In this document: positions 52,443 to 61,503 of the stretch, piece after piece
Layout: every line of letters begins with the position of its first letter
How positions within the stretch are numbered: position 1 is the stretch's first letter
Assembly: GCF_014192395.1 (NCBI RefSeq)
Contig: NZ_JACHXW010000005.1
Location: forward strand, 1-64,000
Direction: 5' to 3'
DNA: 64,000 bases
From: Paenibacillus endophyticus
Lineage (GTDB): Bacteria > Bacillota > Bacilli > Paenibacillales > Paenibacillaceae
Position numbers and translations under genes: made by a program
Notes under the pieces: generated by a model
Told to the model about the DNA's origin: nothing
The model's database searches: none
Seen by the model: the letters and a program-made list of their open reading frames with translations, nothing else

Positions 52443-52477
52443 CATCAATGACCGCCGCGATTGCCGCGGCGGTCATT
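52443..52477 (-). terminator. GC-rich hairpin after helD
   Basis: AATGACCGCCGCG (52447-52459) pairs perfectly with CGCGGCGGTCATT (52465-52477). On the minus strand a short T-run (TTTT) follows a few bases later, so it probably ends the helD transcript. Confidence 0.7.
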
Positions 52478-52530
52478 CTGTAATCATGAATCCTTGTGCA
52501 CAGCTCCCCGTTTGGGGCCCTCAGACAAGC

Positions 52531-54606
52531 TTATTCGCCAAGCAGCATAGTCAGCTCCCCGCGGTAATAAAGCTTCAGCTTGTGCAGCGCACGCGTACAG
52601 CCCACGTACAGCAGCTTCGCATCTAGCGGCGAATAATCCTCAGCACTCGCATCTGCGATCAGAACAGCATCGAATTCCAGCCCTTTGGACAAGTACACCG
52701 GAACGACTGACAAGCCGCCGCCATATGCCGGCTGTTTGCTTTGCACGAGTGATGCATCTAGGCCATTCTCCTGCAAATACAAGTGGATAGTCTCACACTG
52801 CAAAGCCGTCCGTCCAATGACGGATATGGTTTCGTATTCGCCTTTAGCTTGCCATTCCCGAACAGTTTCAGCAATGGACCGAAGCCACTCTTTATCCGTC
52901 ACTGGCTCTGCGATAACCGGATCTCCGCTGCGGAATACCGGGACGGCAGGCTTAACCTCGCCAATCATACTGCCAAGGATTTTATTGGCGAATTCAATAA
53001 TTTCCATCGTAGAACGATAGGATCGATTCAGCTCGAAATAGCCTAGCTGCTCCTCCTCAAACAATGCAGTAAGCTCACTCCAGCTTTGCACGCCCGCATA
53101 AGCGTGAATCCCTTGCTGCAAATCCCCTAATACGGTCATCGAAGCCGTTCTTTGGCATAGACGCAGCACTTCAAGCTGAAACGGCGAATAGTCCTGGGCT
53201 TCATCGATGACGATATGATCAAACGCCTGCTTCGGAAGTCCAAAAAGCTGAAGCTGGATGTACGCGAGCGGAGCCAAGTCCTCTGCCGCAGCAACTTCTT
53301 TCTTCAGACGCTCCGCTGTCGCAGCCGCGATCCGCTTTGGAATACTTGCGACCAGCTGCTTGCCGCTGAACATCGAAGCATACAGCTGCAGCGCTGTGTA
53401 GGAAGGAATCTTTTTCGTGAAGCTGTTGAATTTGGTAAGCGCTTTTGCCCGGATTTTTTTGTCTGCGATACCCTTCATCTTCAGCTCGGATTCCATCCAG
53501 CGGCGAATGCGGCTGACTAGACGGTCGCGTTTTTTCATCAGCGTTTCATCGCCATAGTCCGTTTCATACCATTCGCGCATTTGCTCTGGCGAGAGCTCCA
53601 TACGATCAATCGGCGTGAACGGAATGACAGGAACGATACGCTGCTCGACATCGGCAATCCGCTCGTCTACGATTGCTTTAAAGTCCAGGCTTCCTTTAAA
53701 TCGGCCCGAGGCTTGTTCGATCTCCTCTGCGGTACGGCGCTCCTCGAACCAATACGACATAGCTTCCGAGGCGTCGCTTACGGAGATGGTTTTCTCCAGA
53801 AGCTCAACCGTCCAATCGCTGAATGTCGTTTGCTGAATATCGCCTACGCCAAGCTCGGGCAATACGCCTGATATGTAGTCGAGAAACATACGGTTCGGTG
53901 CGAATATAATCATTCGTTCCGCTCGCATCCTGTCGGCATATTGATAGAGAAGAAAAGCGAGTCTATGCAGCGCAACGGTTGTTTTCCCGCTTCCCGCAAC
54001 GCCTTGAATAAACAAGGCTTTGCTTCGATCCGCACGTATGATCCGGTCCTGCTCGCCTTGTATGGTCGATACGATGTCACGCAGCTTGTTGTCCTTATTC
54101 TCTCCGAGACGGTAGAGAAGGAACTCATCCGTTACCGAGCCCTCCTCCTGACCACGCACATAGCTGTCTACCAGCCTTACAATTTCACCTTGACGAATCA
54201 TAAAGTTTCGTTTCAAATGAACATGCCCTTCGATTTGACCGTCAGGCGACTCGTAGGATGCAGGCGACTCCCCTCCCGTAAAGGAATAGAAAACGCTGGC
54301 GGCTGGCGCCCGCCAATCGATAACAAGCAGCTCGTTGCTGTCTTTCTTCGCGACACCGGCTTTCCCAATATATAACGGCTTCATCTCGCCATCCGGAAGT
54401 TCTTCAAAGTCTACACGGCCAAAATAAGGCTCGCGCCTCGAAATTTCCAGCCGCAGCCTCCGTTCCTCTTGCTGTAAATCAAGCATTTGCTCCGTGAAAT
54501 CATCACCTTTGTAGCGCGGGCCAATCGCCTGAAGCTGTGTCATAATATCATTGAGCGATTTCGTTAATCGATCTTGTTCTTCTTGATAGGCACTTTGAAC
54601 TGTCAA
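52531..54606 (-). CDS. helD: HelD-like RNA polymerase recycling helicase
   Basis: A 691-residue superfamily 1 ATPase. An N-terminal coiled-coil stretch (about 1-60) is followed by Walker A GVAGSGKTTVALHR (near 207), Walker B FDHIVIDEAQDYSPFQ, and YFELNRSYRSTMEI and GLEFDAVLI from the C-terminal helicase lobe. HelD removes stalled RNA polymerase from DNA and recycles it. Start: TTG at 54606 with AGGAGG eight bases upstream, which explains why no ATG is used. Some HelD proteins give rifampicin tolerance; whether this one does depends on details that cannot be judged here. Confidence 0.9.
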   Translation of the reverse strand: MTVQSAYQEEQDRLTKSLNDIMTQLQAIGPRYKGDDFTEQMLDLQQEERRLRLEISRREPYFGRVDFEELPDGEMKPLYIGKAGVAKKDSNELLVIDWRAPAASVFYSFTGGESPASYESPDGQIEGHVHLKRNFMIRQGEIVRLVDSYVRGQEEGSVTDEFLLYRLGENKDNKLRDIVSTIQGEQDRIIRADRSKALFIQGVAGSGKTTVALHRLAFLLYQYADRMRAERMIIFAPNRMFLDYISGVLPELGVGDIQQTTFSDWTVELLEKTISVSDASEAMSYWFEERRTAEEIEQASGRFKGSLDFKAIVDERIADVEQRIVPVIPFTPIDRMELSPEQMREWYETDYGDETLMKKRDRLVSRIRRWMESELKMKGIADKKIRAKALTKFNSFTKKIPSYTALQLYASMFSGKQLVASIPKRIAAATAERLKKEVAAAEDLAPLAYIQLQLFGLPKQAFDHIVIDEAQDYSPFQLEVLRLCQRTASMTVLGDLQQGIHAYAGVQSWSELTALFEEEQLGYFELNRSYRSTMEIIEFANKILGSMIGEVKPAVPVFRSGDPVIAEPVTDKEWLRSIAETVREWQAKGEYETISVIGRTALQCETIHLYLQENGLDASLVQSKQPAYGGGLSVVPVYLSKGLEFDAVLIADASAEDYSPLDAKLLYVGCTRALHKLKLYYRGELTMLLGE

Positions 54607-54640
54607 GTCAGTTACCTCCTAAGTTATGGTGTACGAAATA

Positions 54641-54679
54641 AAAAAAGAGAAGCCCCAATATACCATAGGTCGGCTTCTC
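54641..54679 (-). terminator. Terminator after the DUF1294 gene
   Basis: GAGAAGCC (54647-54654) pairs with GGCTTCTC (54672-54679); the minus-strand transcript ends in CTTTTTTTA. Confidence 0.82.
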
Positions 54680-54686
54680 AAAGCAA

Positions 54687-54983
54687 TTAAGAGTTTAGCG
54701 CAGTCCCAATCAGCCATACGGCCCCCAGAACGAGCAATATATTCAGTCCAAACAAGAATGGAATGCCAACTGTAAATGATCGATGCTTCGTCTTGTGACG
54801 CCAAGCTTTCATTGCAAGCCAAGTACCGATGGCACCGCCGGCCGCACTAAGCAAAAAAAGTTTTTGCTCCGGAACGCGCCTGCGCTGTTTTCTGGCACTC
54901 TTTTTATCCATGCCCATCAAAGAAAAGGTATACACATTTATAACGAGCAAATAGGCAGCTAAAACATAATAAATCGCAGCCAT
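54687..54983 (-). CDS. DUF1294-family small membrane protein
   Basis: A protein of about 98 residues with three hydrophobic helices. YYVLAAYLLVINVYTFSLMGMDKKSARKQRRRVPE and LLSAAGGAIGTWLAMKAWRHKTKHRSF are the DUF1294 motifs, with basic loops that face the cytoplasm. ATG at 54983 has GAGGGGGAG ahead; the frame reaches 55016. Function not known for the family. It ends with its own terminator before helD and is preceded by hrpB on the same strand. Confidence 0.85.
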   Translation of the reverse strand: MAAIYYVLAAYLLVINVYTFSLMGMDKKSARKQRRRVPEQKLFLLSAAGGAIGTWLAMKAWRHKTKHRSFTVGIPFLFGLNILLVLGAVWLIGTALNS

Positions 54984-55030
54984 AGGTCTCCCCCTCTCCA
55001 AGATCTCAGCTGTCACCGGAACCGATTCGA

Positions 55031-57544
55031 TCAGCGCGGCCTCGGCTTCGTCCGGTTCGTTGGCACTGCCGCATATGGATCATCTGGCCAATAATGCTTC
55101 GGATAACGTCCTTTTAAATCCTTTTTCACATCGAAATAAGCATTTTCCCAAAAGCTTCCCAAATCACGCGTCACTTGCACTGGCCGCTGCGATGGTGACA
55201 AGAGATGGAGCGTCACAGCAAGTCTCCCTCTTGCCAGTCTTGGCGTTTCCTTCATGCCAAACAGCTCCTGTAGACGGACGGCAAGCACGGGTGACCCAGG
55301 ATCACTGTAGTCAATCGGTATGCGTGAACCGCTCGGGACGACATAATGTGTCGGCACTTGCTCGTCCAGCTCTTGCTTCTGCTGCCAGCTAAGCTTGCTC
55401 TCAAGCAGCTGCTGCATAGGAAGCCTCTGAAGATCCGTTCGGCTTTTCATCCCGATAATATGAGGCTTCAACCATTCATCAACGGTTTCCAATAGCGCTT
55501 CATCTGTGCCATCAGGCCAATCCTTGCCCGCATGGGACATGAGCAGCATTCTAGCCTTTAACTGCTGTGCCGGCTTGCTCATTGGCAGGATCGCGAACCC
55601 GGCTTGCCGAACCGCGGCAAGGATGACCTCGGCCACTTTATCCTCATTCGGCTGCTGCAGAACGGATTCTTTGACGATAAGAGCACCAAGCCGAAGGCGT
55701 TTGCGAGCTCTTACTGCCTGGGCTGCAGTATCCCACTCAATAACCTCTTCATTCATAAGCTTGTCTTGCAAATAACGTTCCAGATCCGCTTGATGCAGTT
55801 CGGCAGCTATCCGAATGCGGCTTTCCCCGCCTGAATCGTCAAGCTCGCAAGCAGCCAGATAGGGAAAGAGTGACAAGGGCTGCTGCTGAGGAAGCGCCGC
55901 TCCCCTCCCATTCGCCAACAGATATCGGCCATCGCTGCGGCGCTGAGCAACCCGGTCCGGATAGGCAAACGCAAGAAGAATACCGATGGGGATAGTTTCG
56001 GCACTGCTAAACTTAGCAGTACGCTCAACATTCGAAGTAATGAGCCGCTCCCATTGTGCTGCTTGCAAAGCGATCCGTCGAACTGCCGCACTCGCAGGAT
56101 GCTCTACGCTGCCCTCCCTATGCTTGGACAAATGATGCAGCAGATCCATGCGGAGCTGTAAATCAACATTACGCTCCTGACCCATCAGATCGCGCTCATT
56201 CAGCAGTGACGCCGCCTCGCAGGCTATGCGTACGGCACCGAATTCGGATGCCCGAATGATCATGGCGCCTAGCCGCGGGTGCAAGCCGAATTTTGCCATT
56301 TGGTGTCCGCTTGCCGTAGGCTTCACTTGTGAGTCAATTGCATTCAACTGCAGAAGCAGCGATGCAGCTTGCTCGTATGCAGCCGCAGGAGGCGCGGTAA
56401 CCCATTCCAGTTCAGCTGGGTCTTGTACACCCCAAATGGAGAGCTCTAGTGCAAGCGAAGCTAGATCAGCTTCCAGCAGCTCGGGCTTATTATGCTCTGG
56501 CAAGTAGGGATGCTCCTGCTCCGACCATAGCCGATAGCAAGTCCCGGGAGCGAGCCGCCCTGCCCGGCCTCGCCGCTGGTCCGCGGAGGCAATTGAAACG
56601 GGCACCGTCTCCAATCGGCTCATGCCGGTGCGCGGAGAGAACCGCGGAATACGCATGAGGCCGCTGTCGACTACGATCTTAATGCCTTCGACCGTTAAGC
56701 TTGATTCCGCAATGGACGTCGCTAAAACGATTTTTCGCTCGCCAGCGGAACAAGGCGCGATTGCCGCATCCTGCTGCTCCAGCGGCAAGCTGCCATGAAG
56801 CTCCTCAACGCGAGTCGATAGCGGCAGACCAAGCTCCTTCAGCTTCCATGCGGTGCGTCTTATTTCGGCTGCGCCAGGCAGAAAGGCAAGCAAGTCACCA
56901 TCATGGGAACGCAGCGCTTCAAGGATTAGGGAAGCCATTCGCGGTTCCAACGGCCCGCTCTGTTTGTGCGGAAGATAGCGCGTAATGACCGGAAATACCC
57001 GTCCTTCGCTGCGAATAATAGGTGCTTCGCCCAGCATCGCGGCAATTGGGGCAGCATCCAGCGTAGCGGACATCACGAGCAGCCGCAGATCCTCGCGCAA
57101 AAGCGTTTGCGACTGCAAGCAGAGCGCAAGCCCCAGATCGCCGTGCAAATGTCTTTCGTGAAACTCGTCGAATAGGACGGCTCCGACATGCTCGAGAGCA
57201 GGATCCTCTTGCAGCATCCGCGTTAATACCCCTTCTGTCACCACTTCAATGCGCGTGCGCGGACCTACGTTTGTATCCATCTTTACGCGGTAGCCAACCG
57301 TTTGCCCTACTTGTTCACCCAAGTTGCTGGCCATAAACTTGGCAGCTGATCTTGCTGCCAATCTTCGCGGCTCCAACATGATTATTTTTTTGCCGGACAA
57401 CCACGGCTGATCCAGCAGCGCAAGCGGTACGCGCGTTGTCTTTCCCGCTCCTGGCTCCGCCACCAGTACCGCGTTCGTTCCGCTGCGAAGTGCCGCAAGA
57501 AGCTGCGGCAGTACCGAATCAATCGGCAATTGCATGGGATTCAT
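55031..57544 (-). CDS. hrpB: ATP-dependent helicase HrpB
   Basis: An 837-residue DEAH/RHA-type helicase. The Walker A loop AEPGAGKTTRVPLALLD (29-45), DEFHERHLHGDLGLALCLQ (motif II, here D-E-F-H) and MSATLD follow at once; motif VI is near AGRAGRLAPGTCYRLWSE. HrpB-type proteins have a C-terminal HA2/OB region and an extra C-terminal domain as here (RTPR end). It uses ATP to unwind or remodel RNA, but its target in bacteria is not defined. AAGGAG lies before the ATG at 57544. Length fits family members (800-850). Confidence 0.93.
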   Translation of the reverse strand: MNPMQLPIDSVLPQLLAALRSGTNAVLVAEPGAGKTTRVPLALLDQPWLSGKKIIMLEPRRLAARSAAKFMASNLGEQVGQTVGYRVKMDTNVGPRTRIEVVTEGVLTRMLQEDPALEHVGAVLFDEFHERHLHGDLGLALCLQSQTLLREDLRLLVMSATLDAAPIAAMLGEAPIIRSEGRVFPVITRYLPHKQSGPLEPRMASLILEALRSHDGDLLAFLPGAAEIRRTAWKLKELGLPLSTRVEELHGSLPLEQQDAAIAPCSAGERKIVLATSIAESSLTVEGIKIVVDSGLMRIPRFSPRTGMSRLETVPVSIASADQRRGRAGRLAPGTCYRLWSEQEHPYLPEHNKPELLEADLASLALELSIWGVQDPAELEWVTAPPAAAYEQAASLLLQLNAIDSQVKPTASGHQMAKFGLHPRLGAMIIRASEFGAVRIACEAASLLNERDLMGQERNVDLQLRMDLLHHLSKHREGSVEHPASAAVRRIALQAAQWERLITSNVERTAKFSSAETIPIGILLAFAYPDRVAQRRSDGRYLLANGRGAALPQQQPLSLFPYLAACELDDSGGESRIRIAAELHQADLERYLQDKLMNEEVIEWDTAAQAVRARKRLRLGALIVKESVLQQPNEDKVAEVILAAVRQAGFAILPMSKPAQQLKARMLLMSHAGKDWPDGTDEALLETVDEWLKPHIIGMKSRTDLQRLPMQQLLESKLSWQQKQELDEQVPTHYVVPSGSRIPIDYSDPGSPVLAVRLQELFGMKETPRLARGRLAVTLHLLSPSQRPVQVTRDLGSFWENAYFDVKKDLKGRYPKHYWPDDPYAAVPTNRTKPRPR

Positions 57545-57572
57545 CCTAAATGCTCCTTTGCCAATAGACTAA

Positions 57573-58406
57573 CTACTTCACAATTCGAAGCATCTGTACA
57601 ACGGGACGGTTGTCGCCTGGAAGGGCTGTTTCGCTGCTCAAAAGCTGAGAAGAGCCGTCTCCGTCAAGAAAAATGCCGTCTACAAGCTTTCCGCCGCCAA
57701 ACGTCTGAACGATTGCTTCCCTAAAAACGGATAACGAGCTTTTCGTTTCGCTCACGATTAAATATAAGGTCCCGTTAGCATCGTACACTGCCGCCGAGCG
57801 CAAGCGGTCATCCTCTGGGAAAGGGGCGTTCTCTTTTGCAGCCTGCTGCATCCAGTTCGCATCGTCACCGAGACTCATGCTTATGCCTCCCTGTGCCCAA
57901 AACCGCGTATGATCCTTCAGCTTAAGCTCTGAGGCTTTGCTCGCAACCTGTACGCTGAGCTGATCGGAAGCCCCATCCCAGACGAGCGTTCCGCGAGCGT
58001 ACTTCACGTTTTCGCTGCCCGTTCCGAAATTACCGATTTCTTTGTTGACTGGAATGCTGTTTACGACGCCGATGCTAAGCAATTGGTTGCCGTAGAAAAA
58101 TCCTCCGTTTATGCCAACCTTGCCGGTAAGCGTTACATTATTGTTGATGGTTTCCAGCGTAACGTAAGCCGGCCGCGTCTGCAGGACATGCAGCTTTATG
58201 CCATTCTTCGAAGTTTCAGTCATATACGTATAATGCAGCGCTTGCTCAGACTTCAGTAAATTTGCCTCGTTTCGGTTTCCAAGCGCGATAATCATAAGAT
58301 AGAGCATAAGAACCAATACGAGCACAATTCCAATCATGATACCCGCTATGGTTAACCTCTTTTTTCTGCTCATTCGAACAGGCTCTTTCATCTCCATAAC
58401 AGACAT
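57573..58406 (-). CDS. NAGPA/phosphodiester-glycosidase-like protein with N-terminal membrane anchor
   Basis: A 277-residue protein. A basic N-terminus and one membrane helix (about 18-45) are followed by a NAGPA-type phosphodiester glycosidase domain (50-275). VGINGGFFYGNQ (INGGFF) and GIFLDGDGSSQL are the active-site signatures of the family. The catalytic domain lies outside the cell and probably acts on wall or exopolymer glycosides. The first ATG at 58406 has AGGAG only two bases away; the ATG at 58397 is eleven bases away, so the true start is unclear. It lies between corA and hrpB on the same strand. Confidence 0.8.
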   Translation of the reverse strand: MSVMEMKEPVRMSRKKRLTIAGIMIGIVLVLVLMLYLMIIALGNRNEANLLKSEQALHYTYMTETSKNGIKLHVLQTRPAYVTLETINNNVTLTGKVGINGGFFYGNQLLSIGVVNSIPVNKEIGNFGTGSENVKYARGTLVWDGASDQLSVQVASKASELKLKDHTRFWAQGGISMSLGDDANWMQQAAKENAPFPEDDRLRSAAVYDANGTLYLIVSETKSSLSVFREAIVQTFGGGKLVDGIFLDGDGSSQLLSSETALPGDNRPVVQMLRIVK

Positions 58407-58426
58407 ATCTCCTAACTATCACCTAT

Positions 58427-59377
58427 TTATTTAAACCAGCCTTTGCTGCGGAACCATGCATACATGCTGAGGCCAATCACAAGCATAACGATAATAACCG
58501 CAAAATACCCGCCGCTCCATTCGAGCTCTGGCATATTGCGGAAATTCATTCCGTAGATGCCGGCTAAAAACGTCAAAGGCATAAAGATGGTTGTAATAAC
58601 CGTTAGCGTCTTCATTATCGCGTTCATTCGGTTCGAGTTATATGAAATGTAGTTATCTCGCAAATCTGCCGTCATTTCACGGCTTGAATCCATCATTTCA
58701 GAGAGCTTAAGCAAATGATCATAAATGTCATGGTAAAACGCTAAATATTGGTCCATGCCTTCAATGCGATCCGAATTGGTCAGCCTGTACAGCAAGTCGC
58801 GCATCGGAACGATCGTTTTGCGCAAACGAAGCAGCCTGGACCTTATGTTGAATATATCTGTCATCAGTGTCTGGCTTTGTCCGTCGTCATTTCCTATTTC
58901 CATATCCAGCAGCTGATCCTCGAGTTCATGGACTGCAGGGAAGTATTGATCGACAAGCTTGTCCATTACCAGGTAGGCGGCAAAAAGCTGTCCCTTCTCT
59001 CCCATTTTGCTGCTCGTTAGCAGCTTGCTTCGTGCTTCCTCGATTTCAGGCGACGGCTCATAATGAAACGTGACGATGAAATTTGGCCCTAAAAACAAAT
59101 TGATTTCATTAACAGTCAGCGTTTTTCGCTCTACCTCATGCAGCACAAAAAAATGCACATCGTCATAATGGTCAATCTTTGGACGCTGCAGCAAATGATA
59201 GCAGTCCTCGATGGCCAGCGGATGGAAATGGAAATAAGAGTCGAGCAAGCGGCACTCGTTTTCTTTCGGGTTGTTGAAATCGACCCAATACCAATCAAGC
59301 TCCGTTGATTTCAGATCATCGATGGTCAGATCGGTTAACCATTCCTTTTGCTTTGTATAGCCGACAATGCGTATCAA
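58427..59377 (-). CDS. corA: CorA-family magnesium transporter
   Basis: A CorA-type ion channel, about 316 residues. The long cytoplasmic domain (1-250) includes RSRLLRLRKTIVPMRDLLYRL, and the two C-terminal helices carry FLAGIYGMNF with the selectivity motif YGMNF, plus a basic end (RSKGWFK). The frame opens with ATG at 59410 without a ribosome site; the TTG at 59377 follows GGAGG by nine bases and gives MIRIVGYTKQ, so I take it as the start. It moves Mg2+ or Co2+. The gene is not part of the cobalamin operon, which ends before it. Confidence 0.9.
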   Translation of the reverse strand: MIRIVGYTKQKEWLTDLTIDDLKSTELDWYWVDFNNPKENECRLLDSYFHFHPLAIEDCYHLLQRPKIDHYDDVHFFVLHEVERKTLTVNEINLFLGPNFIVTFHYEPSPEIEEARSKLLTSSKMGEKGQLFAAYLVMDKLVDQYFPAVHELEDQLLDMEIGNDDGQSQTLMTDIFNIRSRLLRLRKTIVPMRDLLYRLTNSDRIEGMDQYLAFYHDIYDHLLKLSEMMDSSREMTADLRDNYISYNSNRMNAIMKTLTVITTIFMPLTFLAGIYGMNFRNMPELEWSGGYFAVIIVMLVIGLSMYAWFRSKGWFK

Positions 59378-59475
59378 AGGATACGTCCTCCATTCTGCTT
59401 CTCGCAGCATCTATAGCTAAGCCGAGTGCTCAACTCCACTATTTTACACGATAATAGAGCATCTGTAATCTCACG

Positions 59476-60186
59476 CTATTCCTCGTGCTGCGTCCGTGTC
59501 GCTTCAACGACTGTTCTGTACACGGATTCGCCAATATTGCATCCTATGGTCGTAGCCGCACCTGCATAAGCGTGAACGGCATTCCAATCGACCCGCTGGC
59601 TGACTCCGATTACAACTGCATCTGTTGTCGTTCCGGTAGCGATTTGACCTGAAGCATGCTCAATGATGCCGAGGTGCTGCATCGCAGCTGCCTTCGCTTC
59701 GGTTGCGGTAATAATGGCATTCACCATCGCGGATTCTGTCATTTGCCCATCAATGAGAAGCACCGTATTGATCGTTCCGGGGCTATAAGCCGAGAAGGTG
59801 TCACGCCGGATTCCTGCCCTAGCCGCGTTCCTCGTCCCGACCGTCGTGCAGCAGAGCAGGTTAAAGCGATCGCCTTCACTCTCCGTAATCGATGCATGCG
59901 TCAGCTTGGCAGCCGTAATCAAACCAACCGTGCTGGCTGGTTCGGATCCCCATAGGGCAAACTGATTCATCATATCGAGCACCGGATCAACACCGTTATA
60001 ATCCAGCGGAACCTTCCAGTTTATAATACGGTTTGCAAACGAGAAGCCGCCTGGCAGAATGGCACTGCTTAGAGCATGCCAGCTCACACTGCTGCTTATT
60101 TCCATTCGATCCTCGAACAGTCTGATGTCTACACCGTTAAACAGCTTCGATACATAGCGAGACCCTTGCCGAAAAGGCTGTGCCAT
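59476..60186 (-). CDS. cbiZ: Adenosylcobinamide amidohydrolase CbiZ
   Basis: A 236-residue enzyme that removes the aminopropanol side chain of cobinamide and makes adenosylcobyric acid, so that imported corrinoids can be rebuilt. SSAILPGGFSFANRIINWKVPLDY near 40-63 and GTTTDAVVIGVSQ near 185-200 are CbiZ motifs. GGAGG before the ATG at 60186. It stands after cobD with a 207-bp gap that has a short tandem repeat, so it may have its own promoter. It supports salvage, with CbiB providing the re-attachment step. Confidence 0.9.
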   Translation of the reverse strand: MAQPFRQGSRYVSKLFNGVDIRLFEDRMEISSSVSWHALSSAILPGGFSFANRIINWKVPLDYNGVDPVLDMMNQFALWGSEPASTVGLITAAKLTHASITESEGDRFNLLCCTTVGTRNAARAGIRRDTFSAYSPGTINTVLLIDGQMTESAMVNAIITATEAKAAAMQHLGIIEHASGQIATGTTTDAVVIGVSQRVDWNAVHAYAGAATTIGCNIGESVYRTVVEATRTQHEE

Positions 60187-60334
60187 TGCGCATCCTCCTT
60201 TTAACGCACCTAAGCCAACTAGATCAGAATTCAGCTTTCACTTCGTTTATCCCTTTATGGCAAGTCAATCCCGGCACATATCCAGACTTCTTTCTGAGCG
60301 AATACATGTTGCACCGACCATTTAATTAATCTTA

Positions 60335-60422
60335 TTAATTATATAATGACTTACGAATCGACAAGCATTTAGTTAGCCACGTTAATTATATAATCACCTA
60401 CGTATCGACAAGCATTTACTTA
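60335..60422. repeat. Tandem 41-bp repeat at the end of cobD
   Basis: Two 41-bp units, 60335-60375 and 60382-60422, start 47 bases apart and differ at 4 positions. The second covers the last 9 sense codons of cobD and its stop; the first lies in the gap after it. It looks like a copied 3' end of the gene. Confidence 0.8.
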
Positions 60423-61482
60423 ACGCCATTAATAATTGTTCGTTTTGTGTGCGCAGCTTAATCGCAATCCGAATATAGGTATGATCTAGCCCTGGGAACC
60501 GCGACGCGTCGCGAATGAGTACGCCTTGCTTGCCCATCTCAAGCTGAAGCATGCTTGCGCTCAGGCCTGCATTCCTCGGAATTCGCACGAGCAAGTAATT
60601 GGCTGCACTCGGATTTACTTCAAAGCCTAGCGCCTGCAACGCCGAGGTAAGCCACGTTCGTTCATCTTGCAGCCATGACAGGGTACGCTCGGCATATTCG
60701 GTTTCATCAAGGACGGCTTCGCCGATTAGTTGGGCAAGGGAATTCACGCTCCAAGGAATTTGCAGCCGTTTTAATCCGCTTAATGTTCGTGGCATCCCGA
60801 CGATATAGCCTAACCGAATGCCAGGGACGGAATAAAACTTCGTCATCGAACGGATAACAAACAGCCGTTCATTTCTTGTCGCTTCATGGATGAGGCTGTA
60901 CTTGGCTTCATCAGGTACAAAATCCATAAACGCCTCATCCACGACGACATATGCGCCTCGGCTGAGAAGCGCGTGTATGAGCTCGGGATCAACCAATTGT
61001 CCAGTCGGATTGTTAGGCGAGCCAAGCATGAATAGCGAGCCCGCCGCAGCGGCTTCGCAAAGATGCTCGAAGTTCGAATGCAAGGTGAAATGGTTATGCT
61101 CCGACAGCTTGATTTCATAAATCGCGCCGCCAGTTTTTCGGATCGCGTCCCCATATTCATCGAAGCACGGAATGGCGAGCGTCGTTAATTTGGGCTGCAG
61201 CGCCCGTACGATGAGATCAATCAGCTCGGCAGCCCCATTCCCAACTACGATTGAATTCTCGTCGATATCATGCTTCTCTGCCAGCTTTCGACGCAGACCA
61301 CGTACGGCAGGATCCGGATATTGACCAATCGTTTCCGTGTAATGATGCAGCACTTCCTTCACGCTTGGCGGTGGACCAAACGGATTCATATTCGAGCTGA
61401 AATCGACGAATTTCTGTGCGGGTATATCAAAAGCTTCCTCTGCGGTCCTTAAATCGCCACCATGACCGTATCTTTCCAACAT
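60394..61482 (-). CDS. cobD: Threonine-phosphate decarboxylase CobD
   Basis: A 362-residue PLP enzyme of the histidinol-phosphate aminotransferase fold that yields (R)-1-amino-2-propanol phosphate, the cobamide linker. ERYGHGGDLRTAEEAF at the start is the CobD mark, FVDFSSNMNPFGPP and GAAELIDLIV follow, and SMTKFYSVPGIRLGYIVG contains the PLP lysine. GGAG lies 12 bases ahead of ATG. Its place in the cobalamin operon after cobS excludes a role as HisC. The last codons overlap the tandem repeat. Confidence 0.92.
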   Translation of the reverse strand: MLERYGHGGDLRTAEEAFDIPAQKFVDFSSNMNPFGPPPSVKEVLHHYTETIGQYPDPAVRGLRRKLAEKHDIDENSIVVGNGAAELIDLIVRALQPKLTTLAIPCFDEYGDAIRKTGGAIYEIKLSEHNHFTLHSNFEHLCEAAAAGSLFMLGSPNNPTGQLVDPELIHALLSRGAYVVVDEAFMDFVPDEAKYSLIHEATRNERLFVIRSMTKFYSVPGIRLGYIVGMPRTLSGLKRLQIPWSVNSLAQLIGEAVLDETEYAERTLSWLQDERTWLTSALQALGFEVNPSAANYLLVRIPRNAGLSASMLQLEMGKQGVLIRDASRFPGLDHTYIRIAIKLRTQNEQLLMALSKCLSIRR

Positions 61483-61503
61483 ATCAACTTCCAGCTCCTT
61501 TTT

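Noticed and set aside
58427..59410. CorA as part of the cobalamin operon because CorA can move cobalt
   Set aside because: A 98-bp gap separates it from cbiZ, and the protein is a general Mg2+/Co2+ channel found everywhere; the neighbourhood may be accidental.
60187..60393. Cobalamin riboswitch ahead of cbiZ
   Set aside because: No B12-box (GCCACTG and relatives) is seen in the 207-bp gap; a riboswitch for the operon could still lie upstream of cobT outside the window.
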